From the NCBI GenBank assembly GCA_035476635.1, contig DATILI010000157.1:1-17244 (forward strand): 17,244 nt of DNA, given 5' to 3'. The notes under the pieces are model-generated. The model was not told where the DNA came from. It worked only from the letters and a program-made list of their open reading frames with translations, and made no database searches. The DNA comes from DATILI01 sp035476635 (GTDB lineage: Bacteria > Pseudomonadota > Gammaproteobacteria > Burkholderiales > Burkholderiaceae_C). Both the position numbers and the translations under genes were made by a program. Every line of letters begins with the position of its first letter. Position 1 is the first letter of the stretch. This document shows positions 1-10,572 of the stretch, piece after piece.

Positions 1-108
1 GCCAACGCTGGCATAACGACGCTTGGAGCCGCCGAGCACCTTGATGCACAAAACGGACTTCGCGCCAGTGTTGTCGGCAACGTCTAACCGGGATTCAGTT
101 TGGATCAT
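1..108 (-). CDS. rplN: 50S ribosomal protein L14 (uL14), N-terminal part
   Basis: This is the first 36 codons of ribosomal protein L14, which binds 23S rRNA in the large subunit at the interface with the small subunit. Read on the minus strand from the ATG at 108-106, the frame gives MIQTESRLDVADNTGAKSV followed by LCIKVLGGSKRRYASVG, the very conserved start of uL14. The frame stays open to base 1, so the rest of the gene lies outside the window. L14 normally opens the spc operon (rplN-rplX-rplE and so on), which would continue to the left. A weak GGGA lies about 11-12 bases before the ATG; no strong Shine-Dalgarno is seen. The upstream neighbour is a PEP-CTERM gene behind a terminator, not rpsQ, so the S10 and spc operons are separated here. 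Confidence 0.95.
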   Translation of the reverse strand, partial: MIQTESRLDVADNTGAKSVLCIKVLGGSKRRYASVG

Positions 109-254
109 TTAAATATATTCCCAACTTGCACCAGGGGTTCCCGCAGCAATTGCAGCAAGAACACCCGATCAGTCTTGGGCCTGTCGGCTACGCCACGAAC
201 CACTCGCAACGCTTTCGCTAGGCAGATACAACGCTTTTTAGAGCGAAGCCAGTG
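109..254 (-). other. 5' leader of the rplN (spc) operon
   Basis: This is about 140 bases of untranslated leader between the predicted start of transcription (near 248) and the rplN ATG. No ORF or tRNA was recognised. A weak stem with one bulge can be drawn between the GGGTGTTC and GAACCCC stretches on the minus strand (roughly 136-168). The leader is AT-rich just before the start codon. It could hold a ribosomal-protein autoregulatory structure, but nothing in it was recognised as a known one. Confidence 0.4.
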
Positions 255-283
255 ATTATGGCATTACGCCGAGCGGCTGTCAA
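255..283 (-). promoter_or_regulatory. Sigma70 promoter for the rplN operon
   Basis: On the minus strand a perfect -35 TTGACA (283-278) is followed by exactly 17 bases and then a -10 CATAAT (260-255), one mismatch from TATAAT. Transcription should start near 248. The bases after the -10 (CACTGGC) are GC-rich, which is typical of ribosomal promoters under stringent (ppGpp) control; that last point is inference. The only gene it can serve is rplN. Confidence 0.85.
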
Positions 284-316
284 GCGTCGCCAACCCGGGA
301 ATGCATCGGTTGCATG

Positions 317-338
317 AAAAAACCCGCCGAAGCGGGTT
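317..338 (-). terminator. Rho-independent terminator after the first PEP-CTERM gene
   Basis: On the minus strand AACCCGC (338-332), a TTCG tetraloop and GCGGGTT (327-321) form a perfect 7-bp stem, followed at once by a run of T (to 317). It lies about 20 bases past the stop codon of the PEP-CTERM gene at 359-898 and separates that gene from the rplN promoter. Confidence 0.9.
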
Positions 339-358
339 CAAGCTGGAGTGATCCGCGT

Positions 359-898
359 TCAGGCTTGCTTGCGCTTGCGGGCCGCAGCAGCCAGGCCGAT
401 GAGACCCAGGCTCAAGAGCGCGAGCGAACCGGGTTCCGGCACGGCAAGGCCCTCCACAACGTCGAGGCGAACAAACAAACCGGCCGGCACGCCACCGACA
501 CCGTCCCCGAAGATCGAGAAACTGTAGTCGCCCGCACCGGAGAAGTTGTATTCGAACTTTTCGTAGGCCGCACTGAGCCAGCCCGTTTCGCCATTTCCGT
601 CGCCGATGATGGCGTTGGCACTTCCGACAAACGCGCTGGAGGTGGCCAGAAGGACGCTCGCTGCGTTGTGGAGCCAGAATGAGTCGCCAATCACGAACTG
701 GTCAGTCACTTTGAAGGAAGCCGTCTGGCCTGCCTCAAGCGAAAAGGTGTACGCCGATCCGGCCGTCGCACCGCCCGCGGTGTTGAGGACGTCGGACTGC
801 CAACCCAGGTTGGCGGTGATGGGACCTGCGACAGCGGGCAGCGACATCGCCGCGAATGCTGCGATTGCCAAGGCGGACTTCAAAAAATTGACCTTCAT
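359..898 (-). CDS. PEP-CTERM sorting domain protein (179 aa)
   Basis: This is a secreted protein of unknown function that carries a PEP-CTERM tail, the C-terminal signal cut by exosortase (EpsH/XrtA family) in Gram-negative bacteria that make certain exopolysaccharides. Residues 1-24 form a Sec signal peptide ending AVA. The middle is rich in Gly, Ala, Ser and aromatic residues and probably forms beta sheet; no catalytic motif was recognised. The tail has VPEPGSLALLSLGLIGLAAA, then ARKRKQA: the PEP motif, one membrane segment and a basic end, as in the family. A GGAG lies before the ATG. It has its own sigma54-type promoter (931-947) and a terminator (317-338), so it is probably monocistronic. 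No exosortase gene is in the window, so it must be elsewhere. Confidence 0.9.
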   Translation of the reverse strand: MKVNFLKSALAIAAFAAMSLPAVAGPITANLGWQSDVLNTAGGATAGSAYTFSLEAGQTASFKVTDQFVIGDSFWLHNAASVLLATSSAFVGSANAIIGDGNGETGWLSAAYEKFEYNFSGAGDYSFSIFGDGVGGVPAGLFVRLDVVEGLAVPEPGSLALLSLGLIGLAAAARKRKQA

Positions 899-930
899 AC
901 CTGCTCCATTAACGTTTGAGCAAAGTCTTC

Positions 931-947
931 AGCAGTTTCTGTGCCAC
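931..947 (-). promoter_or_regulatory. Sigma54 (-24/-12) promoter of the PEP-CTERM gene at 359-898
   Basis: On the minus strand GTGGCACAGAAACTGCT (947-931) has GG (945-944) and GC (933-932) exactly 10 bases apart. It fits the RpoN consensus TGGCAC-N5-TTGC with one or two mismatches. The -12 GC is 33 bases before the ATG, giving a leader of about 20 bases. Sigma54 control needs an enhancer-binding activator; candidate sites lie just upstream (955-992). Confidence 0.75.
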
Positions 948-954
948 TCAATAG

Positions 955-992
955 AATCAACGACTTAGGCGAATCTGTAAAAAAGATTGTAA
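955..992 (-). promoter_or_regulatory. Upstream control element, first PEP-CTERM gene
   Basis: The minus-strand 14-mer CTAAGTCGTTGATT (968-955) is identical to one before the second PEP-CTERM gene (1680-1667). In both cases it ends 9 bases before the -24 GG. Further upstream are TTACAGAT (980-973) and a near match TTACAATC (992-985), also repeated at the second gene. The position, about 50-70 bases before the likely start of transcription, suits an activator binding site. The binding protein is not known from the sequence; PEP-CTERM systems are often linked to a PrsK/PrsR two-component pair acting with sigma54. Confidence 0.6.
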
Positions 993-1030
993 GGAATGCC
1001 GACGGTCTCGTACAAGCTGATTTCGGGCAG

Positions 1031-1606
1031 CTATTTTTTGCCTTCGCGCCTGCGGGAAGCAGCCAGACCGACGAGACCCAGGCCCAGCAGGGCAAGGGAG
1101 CCGGGTTCGGGCACTTCAGCAATCCGGCCAATTGTTCCAATCGTGACCAGCGTGTCTCGATATTGATAAGTCGGAAAGGGGCTGAATCGTCCCACCGACT
1201 CGCCCTGCCCCAACCCGGCGCATCCCACGAAAGCCCCCTCTACGCACCAATAGTTTTCGTTACTCCCAGTGACTGGGGCTTGGATCAGCAAGACACCAGA
1301 ATCCCCGCCGAAGTTGAAGTCAATTGAGTCTGCATCTGCGGTAAGCAGATCGCCAGCCAACAAAATTGCCGAATTTCCCTGGTCCAGGACGAAAGCGCCA
1401 TCCAGATCGCCTGCGTCAATTGTCAGACTCCAGGAAACAATCTCATCAAACGTAAGCGAACCAAAGCTTCCGTTGGTGGTAATGGTCCCGACGACACTGC
1501 CGGGGCCGATTGATCGATTGACGTTGTACGTGAGCGGTGCCGCCAGGGCAGGCGCCGCAAGTGCCATGGCGACAGACAGGCTGGCCGCAAACTTCGCAAA
1601 GAACAT
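1031..1606 (-). CDS. PEP-CTERM sorting domain protein (191 aa)
   Basis: This is a second secreted protein of unknown function. Residues 1-22 are a Sec signal peptide ending ALA. The core (about residues 24-160) is Gly/Asp/Ser-rich with a short Cys pair (WCVEGAFVGC); no enzyme motif was recognised. The tail EVPEPGSLALLGLGLVGLAA then SRRREGKK is a classic PEP-CTERM signal: PEP motif, hydrophobic segment, Arg/Lys end. Outside the tail it shows no clear similarity to the neighbour at 359-898, so the two are not simple tandem duplicates; they share sorting and control. GGGGGGAT before the ATG is a strong ribosome site. It has its own sigma54-type promoter at 1642-1659. No clear terminator separates it from the next gene. 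Confidence 0.9.
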   Translation of the reverse strand: MFFAKFAASLSVAMALAAPALAAPLTYNVNRSIGPGSVVGTITTNGSFGSLTFDEIVSWSLTIDAGDLDGAFVLDQGNSAILLAGDLLTADADSIDFNFGGDSGVLLIQAPVTGSNENYWCVEGAFVGCAGLGQGESVGRFSPFPTYQYRDTLVTIGTIGRIAEVPEPGSLALLGLGLVGLAASRRREGKK

Positions 1607-1641
1607 CGTATCCCCCCATTTGGCTTAAGTCCGACACCGGA

Positions 1642-1659
1642 ACGCATCTTTCGAGCCAA
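1642..1659 (-). promoter_or_regulatory. Sigma54 (-24/-12) promoter of the PEP-CTERM gene at 1031-1606
   Basis: On the minus strand TTGGCTCGAAAGATGCGT (1659-1642) has GG (1657-1656) and GC (1645-1644) exactly 10 bases apart. It matches the RpoN consensus YTGGCACG-N4-TTGC closely. The -12 GC is 37 bases before the ATG, giving a leader of about 25 bases. Confidence 0.75.
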
Positions 1660-1666
1660 CGAATGA

Positions 1667-1727
1667 AATCAACGACTTAGCGGGTGTTTTGCGACGATCT
1701 GTAAGCAAATCCGACAGAAATCTGTAA
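1667..1727 (-). promoter_or_regulatory. Upstream control element, second PEP-CTERM gene
   Basis: The 14-mer CTAAGTCGTTGATT (1680-1667) is identical in sequence and in distance to the -24 box to that at 968-955. Two TTACAGAT boxes (1704-1697 and 1727-1720) lie 23 bases apart, about two helical turns. The outer one is part of an inverted repeat ACAGA-N2-TCTGT (1725-1714 on the minus strand). This arrangement suits an activator that binds as a dimer or as stacked dimers upstream of a sigma54 promoter. The assignment is inference. Confidence 0.6.
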
Positions 1728-1759
1728 ATTTTCGTTACTGGAACTACCGGGAGCGCAAC

Positions 1760-3355
1760 TTAACTCGGCAACGTCGTGTACTGCGTCGCCAAGGTAGAAA
1801 AGGCATCGCCCTGCGGATTGGCAACGGCTTCGTCCAGCAGGATGCGCGCAACTGCAGGGGCCAGCGAGGCGGCCAGGCGTGCGTCCAGAAACAACAGGCG
1901 CGAGCGCCGCGCCAGCACGTCCTCGACGGTTCTCGCATATTCGTGGCGCACGGCAAAGCGCACCATGGCCTCGCTCAAGCCGCCGCCAAGCTCCCGACTG
2001 GCGCCCGGCAGCGCCTGCACACAAGCCTGCTCGCCACCATAGCAATGCAGGCCCGGTGCGTCGCTGATGGCATGGCCGACGGCCTCCAACGGCGGCGATC
2101 CAACCATCCGCAAGTTAGCCGTTACTCCCGATTTACTTTCGGTCAGCAGTGAACTGTCAGAGCATTTCTGCAGCACATCCTCGGCCATGGCGCGGTAAGT
2201 TGTCCATTTGCCGCCAGTCACTGTGACCAGGCCGCTCTTGCTGACCAGCACCGTATGTTCGCGGCTCAGGCCCTTGGTGTGGTCGCCGTCGTCATCGGGC
2301 GGCTTGACCAGGGGCCGCAGCCCGACCCAGACGCTCTTGACGTCGGCGCGCACCGGCGCGCGGCTCAGGTAGCGCGCGGACTCGCGCAGGATGAATTCGA
2401 CTTCCTCCTGAAACGGCTCGGGCTCGCGCGCCAGATCGTTGCGCGGCGTATCGGTGGTGCCGAGGATCACTTTGCCGAGCCAGGGCACGGCAAACAGTAC
2501 GCGGCCGTCTTCGGTCTTCGGCACCAACAGGGCGTGGTCGGTAGGCAGGAATTCCCGGTCCACCACGATGTGCACACCTTGGCTTGGCGCCACCATGGGC
2601 TTGGCGGTGCGGCCAATGGCCTCGCCGTCTTTCTGGCGAAACTCGTCCACCCAGACGCCAGCGGCATTGATGACACAGCGCGCCCGCAAGGTATAGCTTT
2701 GGCCAGTTTCGCCATCGCGGCAGGTGAGGCCTGCAACCTTGCCAGCTTCATGCAGCAAGCCGGTGGCGGCGCAATAGTTCACGACGAGCGCGCCCTTGGC
2801 CGCGGCCGTACGGGCCAGTGCGAGCGCCAATCGCGCATCGTCGAACTGGCCGTCCCAGTATTTCACCCCGCCCTTGAGCCCCTGCGGCCGCACGGTCGGC
2901 AGGCACTGCAAGGTTTGTGCGTGGTTGAGGAATTCAGTCTTGCCCAGGCCCGACTTGCCGGCCAGGGCGTCATACATCTTGAGCCCGATGCCATAAAACG
3001 GCACCTCCCAGAACTTGTAGGAGGGCATCACGAACGGTAGCGGCTGCGCCAGGTGTGGCGCGTTGTGCAACAGAGTCGTGCGCTCGTGCAGTGCTTCGCG
3101 CACCAGGGCAACATTGCCCTGCGCCAAGTAGCGAACGCCGCCGTGTACCAGCTTGGTGGCCCGCGAAGAGGTGCCCTTGGCGAAATCGTGCGACTCGACC
3201 AGCACAACGCTGAACCCGCGAGCCGCGGCATCCAGTGCCACCCCCAGCCCGGTTGCGCCGCCGCCGATGATGGCAATGTCGTACTGCCGGGGTTCGGCCA
3301 GACGCGCCATCAGGTCTTCACGGCGCGTGGGCAGAGGCATCGAATCGGGCGTCAT
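1760..3355 (-). CDS. glpD: FAD-dependent glycerol-3-phosphate dehydrogenase
   Basis: GlpD oxidises sn-glycerol 3-phosphate to dihydroxyacetone phosphate at the inner membrane and passes electrons to ubiquinone. The N-terminal FAD site IGGGATGLGVALDAAARG (about residues 30-47) matches the first GlpD family pattern, SSRATKLVHGGVRYL follows (about 64-78), and GGKWTTYRAMA (about 381-391) matches the second. At 531 aa it has normal length with the C-terminal helical domain. I chose the ATG at 3355; a TTG at 3364 (three residues earlier) has GAAGA at a better distance and cannot be excluded. It is the last gene of the glpSTPQUV-glpD run, 103 bases after glpV, with a stem-loop in that gap (3402-3430). 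The product of GlpK is its substrate. Confidence 0.96.
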   Translation of the reverse strand: MTPDSMPLPTRREDLMARLAEPRQYDIAIIGGGATGLGVALDAAARGFSVVLVESHDFAKGTSSRATKLVHGGVRYLAQGNVALVREALHERTTLLHNAPHLAQPLPFVMPSYKFWEVPFYGIGLKMYDALAGKSGLGKTEFLNHAQTLQCLPTVRPQGLKGGVKYWDGQFDDARLALALARTAAAKGALVVNYCAATGLLHEAGKVAGLTCRDGETGQSYTLRARCVINAAGVWVDEFRQKDGEAIGRTAKPMVAPSQGVHIVVDREFLPTDHALLVPKTEDGRVLFAVPWLGKVILGTTDTPRNDLAREPEPFQEEVEFILRESARYLSRAPVRADVKSVWVGLRPLVKPPDDDGDHTKGLSREHTVLVSKSGLVTVTGGKWTTYRAMAEDVLQKCSDSSLLTESKSGVTANLRMVGSPPLEAVGHAISDAPGLHCYGGEQACVQALPGASRELGGGLSEAMVRFAVRHEYARTVEDVLARRSRLLFLDARLAASLAPAVARILLDEAVANPQGDAFSTLATQYTTLPS

Positions 3356-3401
3356 AGCGATCAATCAATCTTCTTCGTAGCGACAAGCTTTTGGGAAAGA
3401 G

Positions 3402-3430
3402 GACCGTGCGGCGCCATCGCACGCACGGCC
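3402..3430 (-). other. Intercistronic stem-loop between glpV and glpD
   Basis: On the minus strand GGCCGTGCG (3430-3422) pairs with CGCACGGTC (3410-3402): nine pairs including one G-U, with an 11-base loop. No T-run follows directly, so it is not a standard terminator. It could protect the 3' end of the glpV message or lower glpD expression relative to the transporter. The role is inference. Confidence 0.5.
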
Positions 3431-3458
3431 TCGGTCAGCACAACAGGCTAGAGCGCGA

Positions 3459-5258
<1,800 letters not shown>

Positions 5259-5346
5259 GGTTCATCTCCTCTTGTATTACTTCCCCAGCAAGTGATTGGG
5301 TTCATCAAGGCCCCGGGGAAGCTCCAGGCCAGACCCCCTGTTTCGA

Positions 5347-5655
5347 CTAGCCCTTGCGCATGATGAACAAGAGCACGAGCATCGAAAGAACAAAGCTGAT
5401 CCACACGCTGGGGTCGCTCTCCAGCGAAAACCAGATGGCAAAGCGGCCGGACAGCCCCACGAACGCCAGGTTCACATAGGCCGCCGCCAGCAGGCCGATG
5501 AACAAGCGGTCGCCGCGCGTCGTTTCCAGCGGCAGGAAGCCGCGGCGCAGGGTTGTGGGCGACTTGATCTCCCACACCGTCATGCCAGCGAGCATGAGCA
5601 CGATGCAGACGAAGAACACCGCCACGGGTGTGGTCCATGCCATCCAGCTGAACAT
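5347..5655 (-). CDS. glpU: Small membrane protein of the glycerol transporter (DUF2160 type)
   Basis: This is a small inner-membrane protein of 102 aa found between the permeases and binding protein of GlpSTPQUV glycerol transporters. It is thought of as an accessory part and its exact role is unknown to me. I start it at the ATG at 5655 (MFSWMAWTTPVAVFF), because AGGGAG lies 8 bases upstream and a longer reading frame would run back into glpQ. Three membrane segments are visible: about residues 7-27, 49-67 and 82-97, with a short charged loop (EIKSPTTLRRG) after the first. It follows glpQ after 25 bases and precedes glpV. Confidence 0.85.
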   Translation of the reverse strand: MFSWMAWTTPVAVFFVCIVLMLAGMTVWEIKSPTTLRRGFLPLETTRGDRLFIGLLAAAYVNLAFVGLSGRFAIWFSLESDPSVWISFVLSMLVLLFIMRKG

Positions 5656-5680
5656 AAGAAAACTCCCTAGCCAAAGATCT

Positions 5681-6485
5681 TCACACGCGGCCCATCGCGA
5701 AACCCTTCGCGATGTAGTGCCGTACAAACCAGATGACGATCGCACCCGGCACGATCGTCAACACGCCGGCCGCCGCGAGGGTGGCCCAGTCCATGCCCGA
5801 CGCGGACACGGTTCGCGTCATGGTCGCAACGATGGGCTTGGCATTCACGCTGGTCAGCGTACGCGCCAGCAGCAACTCCACCCACGAGAACATGAAGCAG
5901 AAGAACGCGGCCACGCCGACCCCGGCCTTGATCAGCGGCAGAAAGATCGTGAGGAAGAAGCGCGGGAACGAGTAGCCATCGATGTAGGCGGTCTCATCGA
6001 TCTCGCGCGGAATGCCGCTCATGAAACCTTCCAGGATCCACACCGCCAGCGGTACGTTGAACAGCAGGTGGGCCAGCGCCACGGCGATGTGCGTGTCCAT
6101 CAGGCCCACGGTGGTGTAGAGCTGGAAGAACGGCAGCAGGAACACGGCCGGCGGCGTCATGCGGTTGGTCAGCAACCAGAAGAAAACATGCTTGTCGCCC
6201 AGGAAGCTATAGCGAGAAAACGCGTAGGCCGCCGGCAGCGCCACCGTGATCGAGATCACGGTATTGATCGCCACATAGATCAACGAGTTGATGTAGCCCG
6301 AATACCAGGACACATCGGTGAAGATGGTCTTGTAATTCGCCAGCGTGAAGTTCTGCGGGAAGAACGAAAAGCTCGAAAGAATCTCGTTGTTGGTCTTGAA
6401 GCTCATGTTGATCATCCAGTAGATGGGCAACACAGCGAACAGCAGATAGACGATCAGGAAGATCGTGCGCTTCTGGAAACGGCTT

Positions 6486-6493
<8 letters not shown>
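5681..6493 (-). CDS. glpQ: Glycerol ABC transporter permease (MalG-like)
   Basis: This is one of two inner-membrane permease subunits that form the glycerol channel. At 270 aa it has the MalG/CUT1 pattern: a first membrane helix at about residues 11-30, then about five more helices. The cytoplasmic EAA loop EIDETAYIDGYSFPRFF (about 164-180) holds the conserved Gly that docks on an ATPase. It starts inside the end of glpP (8-base overlap), so translation is probably coupled. The symbol follows the Rhizobium glpSTPQUV naming and is not the glycerophosphodiesterase GlpQ of E. coli. Confidence 0.92.
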
Positions 6494-8455
<1,962 letters not shown>

Positions 8456-8456
8456 C

Positions 8457-9533
8457 TCAGCGCCTCCCCGGCCGTGCAGGCGCCAGCATCAGCATGCCGG
8501 CCCCATCGAACGCATAGACCTGGCGCGGATTCAGATACAAGGTGATCGCCGTGCCCAACTCGAAATAATGCACTCCGGTCAGTTGCGCCACCAACTCACC
8601 CACCGGCGTGGACGCGTGCACAAAAGTGTCCGATCCGGAAATCTCCGCCAACTCCACCCGCCCGGCGAGCGCCACGTCGCCTTCGCGCGCCTGCACGCGC
8701 AGCGCACTGGCGCGCACGCCCACGGTGACACCGGTCTGCCCGCCGCCGGCCGGCAAGGCCAACGCCAGCGCCGGGCCCGCCTGCAACTGCACACCGGTGG
8801 CGGTTGCCTGCGCGGCGATCAGGTTCATCGGCGGGTCGCTGAACGCGCGCGCCACGCGCAAGGACTGCGGACTGTGGAACACCTCGGCCGTCGGCCCGTA
8901 CTGCAGCAGCGTTCCACCGTCCAGCACCGCCGTGTAGCCGCCGAGCAGCAGCGCTTCGCTCGGTTCGGTGGTGGCGTAGATCACGGTGGAGTCGCCAGCG
9001 GCGAACAGCTGGCTCAGCTCTTCACGCAACTCCTCGCGCAGCTTGTAGTCCAGGTTGACCAGCGGCTCATCCAGCAGCATCAGCGGCGCGCCCTTGGCCA
9101 GCGCCCGCGCCAGTGCCACGCGCTGCTGCTGCCCGCCGGAAAGCTCTGCGGGATAGCGATCCAGGAACATGTCGATATGCAGGCGGGAGGCGAGCTCGCG
9201 CACTTTTTGTTCGCGATTCTTCTCGCCACGCAGCTTCAGCGGCGAAGCGATGTTGTCCGCCACCTTGAGCGAGGGGTAGTTGATGAATTGCTGGTACACC
9301 ATGGCCACATTGCGCTCGCGCACTGGCGTGCCCGTGACGTCCTTGCCATCGACCCGCACACGGCCGAGGCTGGGAACATCCAGCCCGGCCATGATGCGCA
9401 TCAAGCTGGTCTTGCCGGCCTGCGTGGCGCCCAGCAGCACCGTGACCGCGCCGCTCTTCGGCGCGAGGCTCATTTCATACAGCCAGGACTCGGCACCAAC
9501 CTTCTTGCTGATGCTCTCAAGCGTCAGTTGCAT
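8457..9533 (-). CDS. glpS: Glycerol ABC transporter ATP-binding subunit 1
   Basis: This is the first gene of the glycerol transport operon and a MalK-type ATPase of 358 aa. Walker A is GATQAGKTS (35-43), the Q-loop is VYQQF (79-83), the signature LSGGQQQRVALARAL (131-145) is canonical and Walker B is LMLLDE (151-156). The switch histidine of the H-loop is missing: YATTEPSEA (186-194) has Thr189 where YVTHDQ is usual. The C-terminal third looks like a TOBE regulatory domain. AAAGG lies 8 bases before the ATG at 9533. The 196 bases to divergent glpR hold the presumed operator. ATP hydrolysis here would rely on the site formed by GlpT Walker A and the GlpS signature. Confidence 0.9.
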   Translation of the reverse strand: MQLTLESISKKVGAESWLYEMSLAPKSGAVTVLLGATQAGKTSLMRIMAGLDVPSLGRVRVDGKDVTGTPVRERNVAMVYQQFINYPSLKVADNIASPLKLRGEKNREQKVRELASRLHIDMFLDRYPAELSGGQQQRVALARALAKGAPLMLLDEPLVNLDYKLREELREELSQLFAAGDSTVIYATTEPSEALLLGGYTAVLDGGTLLQYGPTAEVFHSPQSLRVARAFSDPPMNLIAAQATATGVQLQAGPALALALPAGGGQTGVTVGVRASALRVQAREGDVALAGRVELAEISGSDTFVHASTPVGELVAQLTGVHYFELGTAITLYLNPRQVYAFDGAGMLMLAPARPGRR

Positions 9534-9729
9534 GCAGCAACCTTTCTTCAGTGTGACGACCCAATTCTTGTTGCGCGCGCTATTTCAGCAGCTGTGCAGC
9601 CGATTCGTATCTTTTCTATTTTGGTTCCTTTTTGATTGAATATGAACATCGTTTTCCCTTAGATTGTTCTTTTCGTTTCGGATTACAGTATTTCAACTCA
9701 GCATTCAACACGCATTGCGCGACGCTTTT
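9534..9729. promoter_or_regulatory. Divergent glpS / glpR control region with GlpR-like inverted repeat
   Basis: This AT-rich gap separates the leftward transport operon from rightward glpR-glpK and must hold both promoters. An inverted repeat of GAACA (9644-9648) and TGTTC (9665-9669) has its arms 21 bases apart, two helical turns. The arms resemble the ATGTTC core of E. coli GlpR operator halves. CGTTT-type motifs also recur (9650-9655, 9674-9679). These are good candidates for the binding sites of the GlpR encoded next door. I could not settle on convincing -35/-10 pairs in either direction. Confidence 0.5.
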
Positions 9730-10494
9730 GTGAACTCCAATCCCCGGCAACTCCTCCTGCTAGACCATGTACGCGCCCGCGGCGCCACCACCGTGGAGCA
9801 GCTCGCGGAAACGCTCGGCGTCACCTTGCAGACGGTGCGCCGCGATGTCCAGCGCCTGGCCGAGGCCGGCCTGCTGGCGCGGTTTCACGGCGGTGTGCGG
9901 GTGCCCAGTTCGACCATCGAGAACATTGCCCATACCCAGCGCGAGAACCTGAACGCCGAAGGCAAATCGCGGATTGCCCGCGCAGTGGCCGCCCAGGTGC
10001 CCAACGACTGCTCGCTGATCCTGAACATCGGGACCACGACCGAGGCGATCGCCAAGGCCCTGCTGCACCACCGCGGCTTGCGCGTGATCACCAACAACCT
10101 CAACGTGGCCGCGATCCTGAGCGGCAACCCGGACAGCGAGGTCATCGTGGTCGGTGGCGTGGTGCGTGCGCGCGACCGCGGCATCGTCGGCGAGGCGGCG
10201 GTGGACTTCATCCGCCAGTTCAAGGTCGACATCGCGCTGATCGGCATTTCCGGCATCGAGGCCGACGGTTCGCTGCGCGACTTCGACTACCGCGAAGTCA
10301 AGGTGGCGCAAACCATCATCACGCACGCGCGCGAAGTCTGGCTGGCAGCCGACAGCAGCAAGTTCAACCGGCCCGCCATGGTGGAGTTGGCGACCCTGTC
10401 CCAGATCGACCGCCTGTTCACCGACGCCGCGCCGCCCGAGCCCTTTCCGGCGCTGCTTGACGAAGCGCAAGTGCTGTGCGAAATAGCTGGATGA
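9730..10494 (+). CDS. glpR: DeoR-family glycerol regulon repressor
   Basis: GlpR is a transcription repressor that releases DNA when it binds glycerol 3-phosphate or a related signal. I start it at the GTG at 9730 (MNSNPRQLLLLDHV), giving 254 aa, the usual DeoR length; the frame is open farther upstream from a TTG at 9664, but those residues do not look like the family. The DeoR winged helix-turn-helix covers about residues 5-58 (TVEQLAETLGVTLQTVRRDV, then RLAEAGLLARFHGG). The C-terminal sensor domain has the NIGTTTEAIA loop. No clear Shine-Dalgarno is seen. Its place between the transport operon and glpK supports control of both. Confidence 0.9.
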   Translation: MNSNPRQLLLLDHVRARGATTVEQLAETLGVTLQTVRRDVQRLAEAGLLARFHGGVRVPSSTIENIAHTQRENLNAEGKSRIARAVAAQVPNDCSLILNIGTTTEAIAKALLHHRGLRVITNNLNVAAILSGNPDSEVIVVGGVVRARDRGIVGEAAVDFIRQFKVDIALIGISGIEADGSLRDFDYREVKVAQTIITHAREVWLAADSSKFNRPAMVELATLSQIDRLFTDAAPPEPFPALLDEAQVLCEIAG

Positions 10495-10572
10495 GCTCCC
10501 CCGAAGCGGCTGCGGTGTTTCCCGCATTGATCGGGGCCTATTTCAAATCCGGTTTCATACTCGGTACCGACC

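Noticed and set aside
1015..1039. Plus-strand hairpin AGCTG/CAGCT followed by a T-run, terminator-like
   Set aside because: No plus-strand gene precedes it; the T-run is the Lys codons and last bases of the PEP-CTERM gene read on the other strand, and in the minus direction no T-run follows.
359..1606. Tandem duplication of one PEP-CTERM gene
   Set aside because: Only the signal peptide type and sorting tail are alike; the cores do not align by eye, so common descent of the whole genes is not supported.
9664..9729. Longer glpR start at TTG 9664
   Set aside because: It adds 22 residues unlike DeoR N-termini and would run through the presumed operator; the GTG at 9730 gives the family length.
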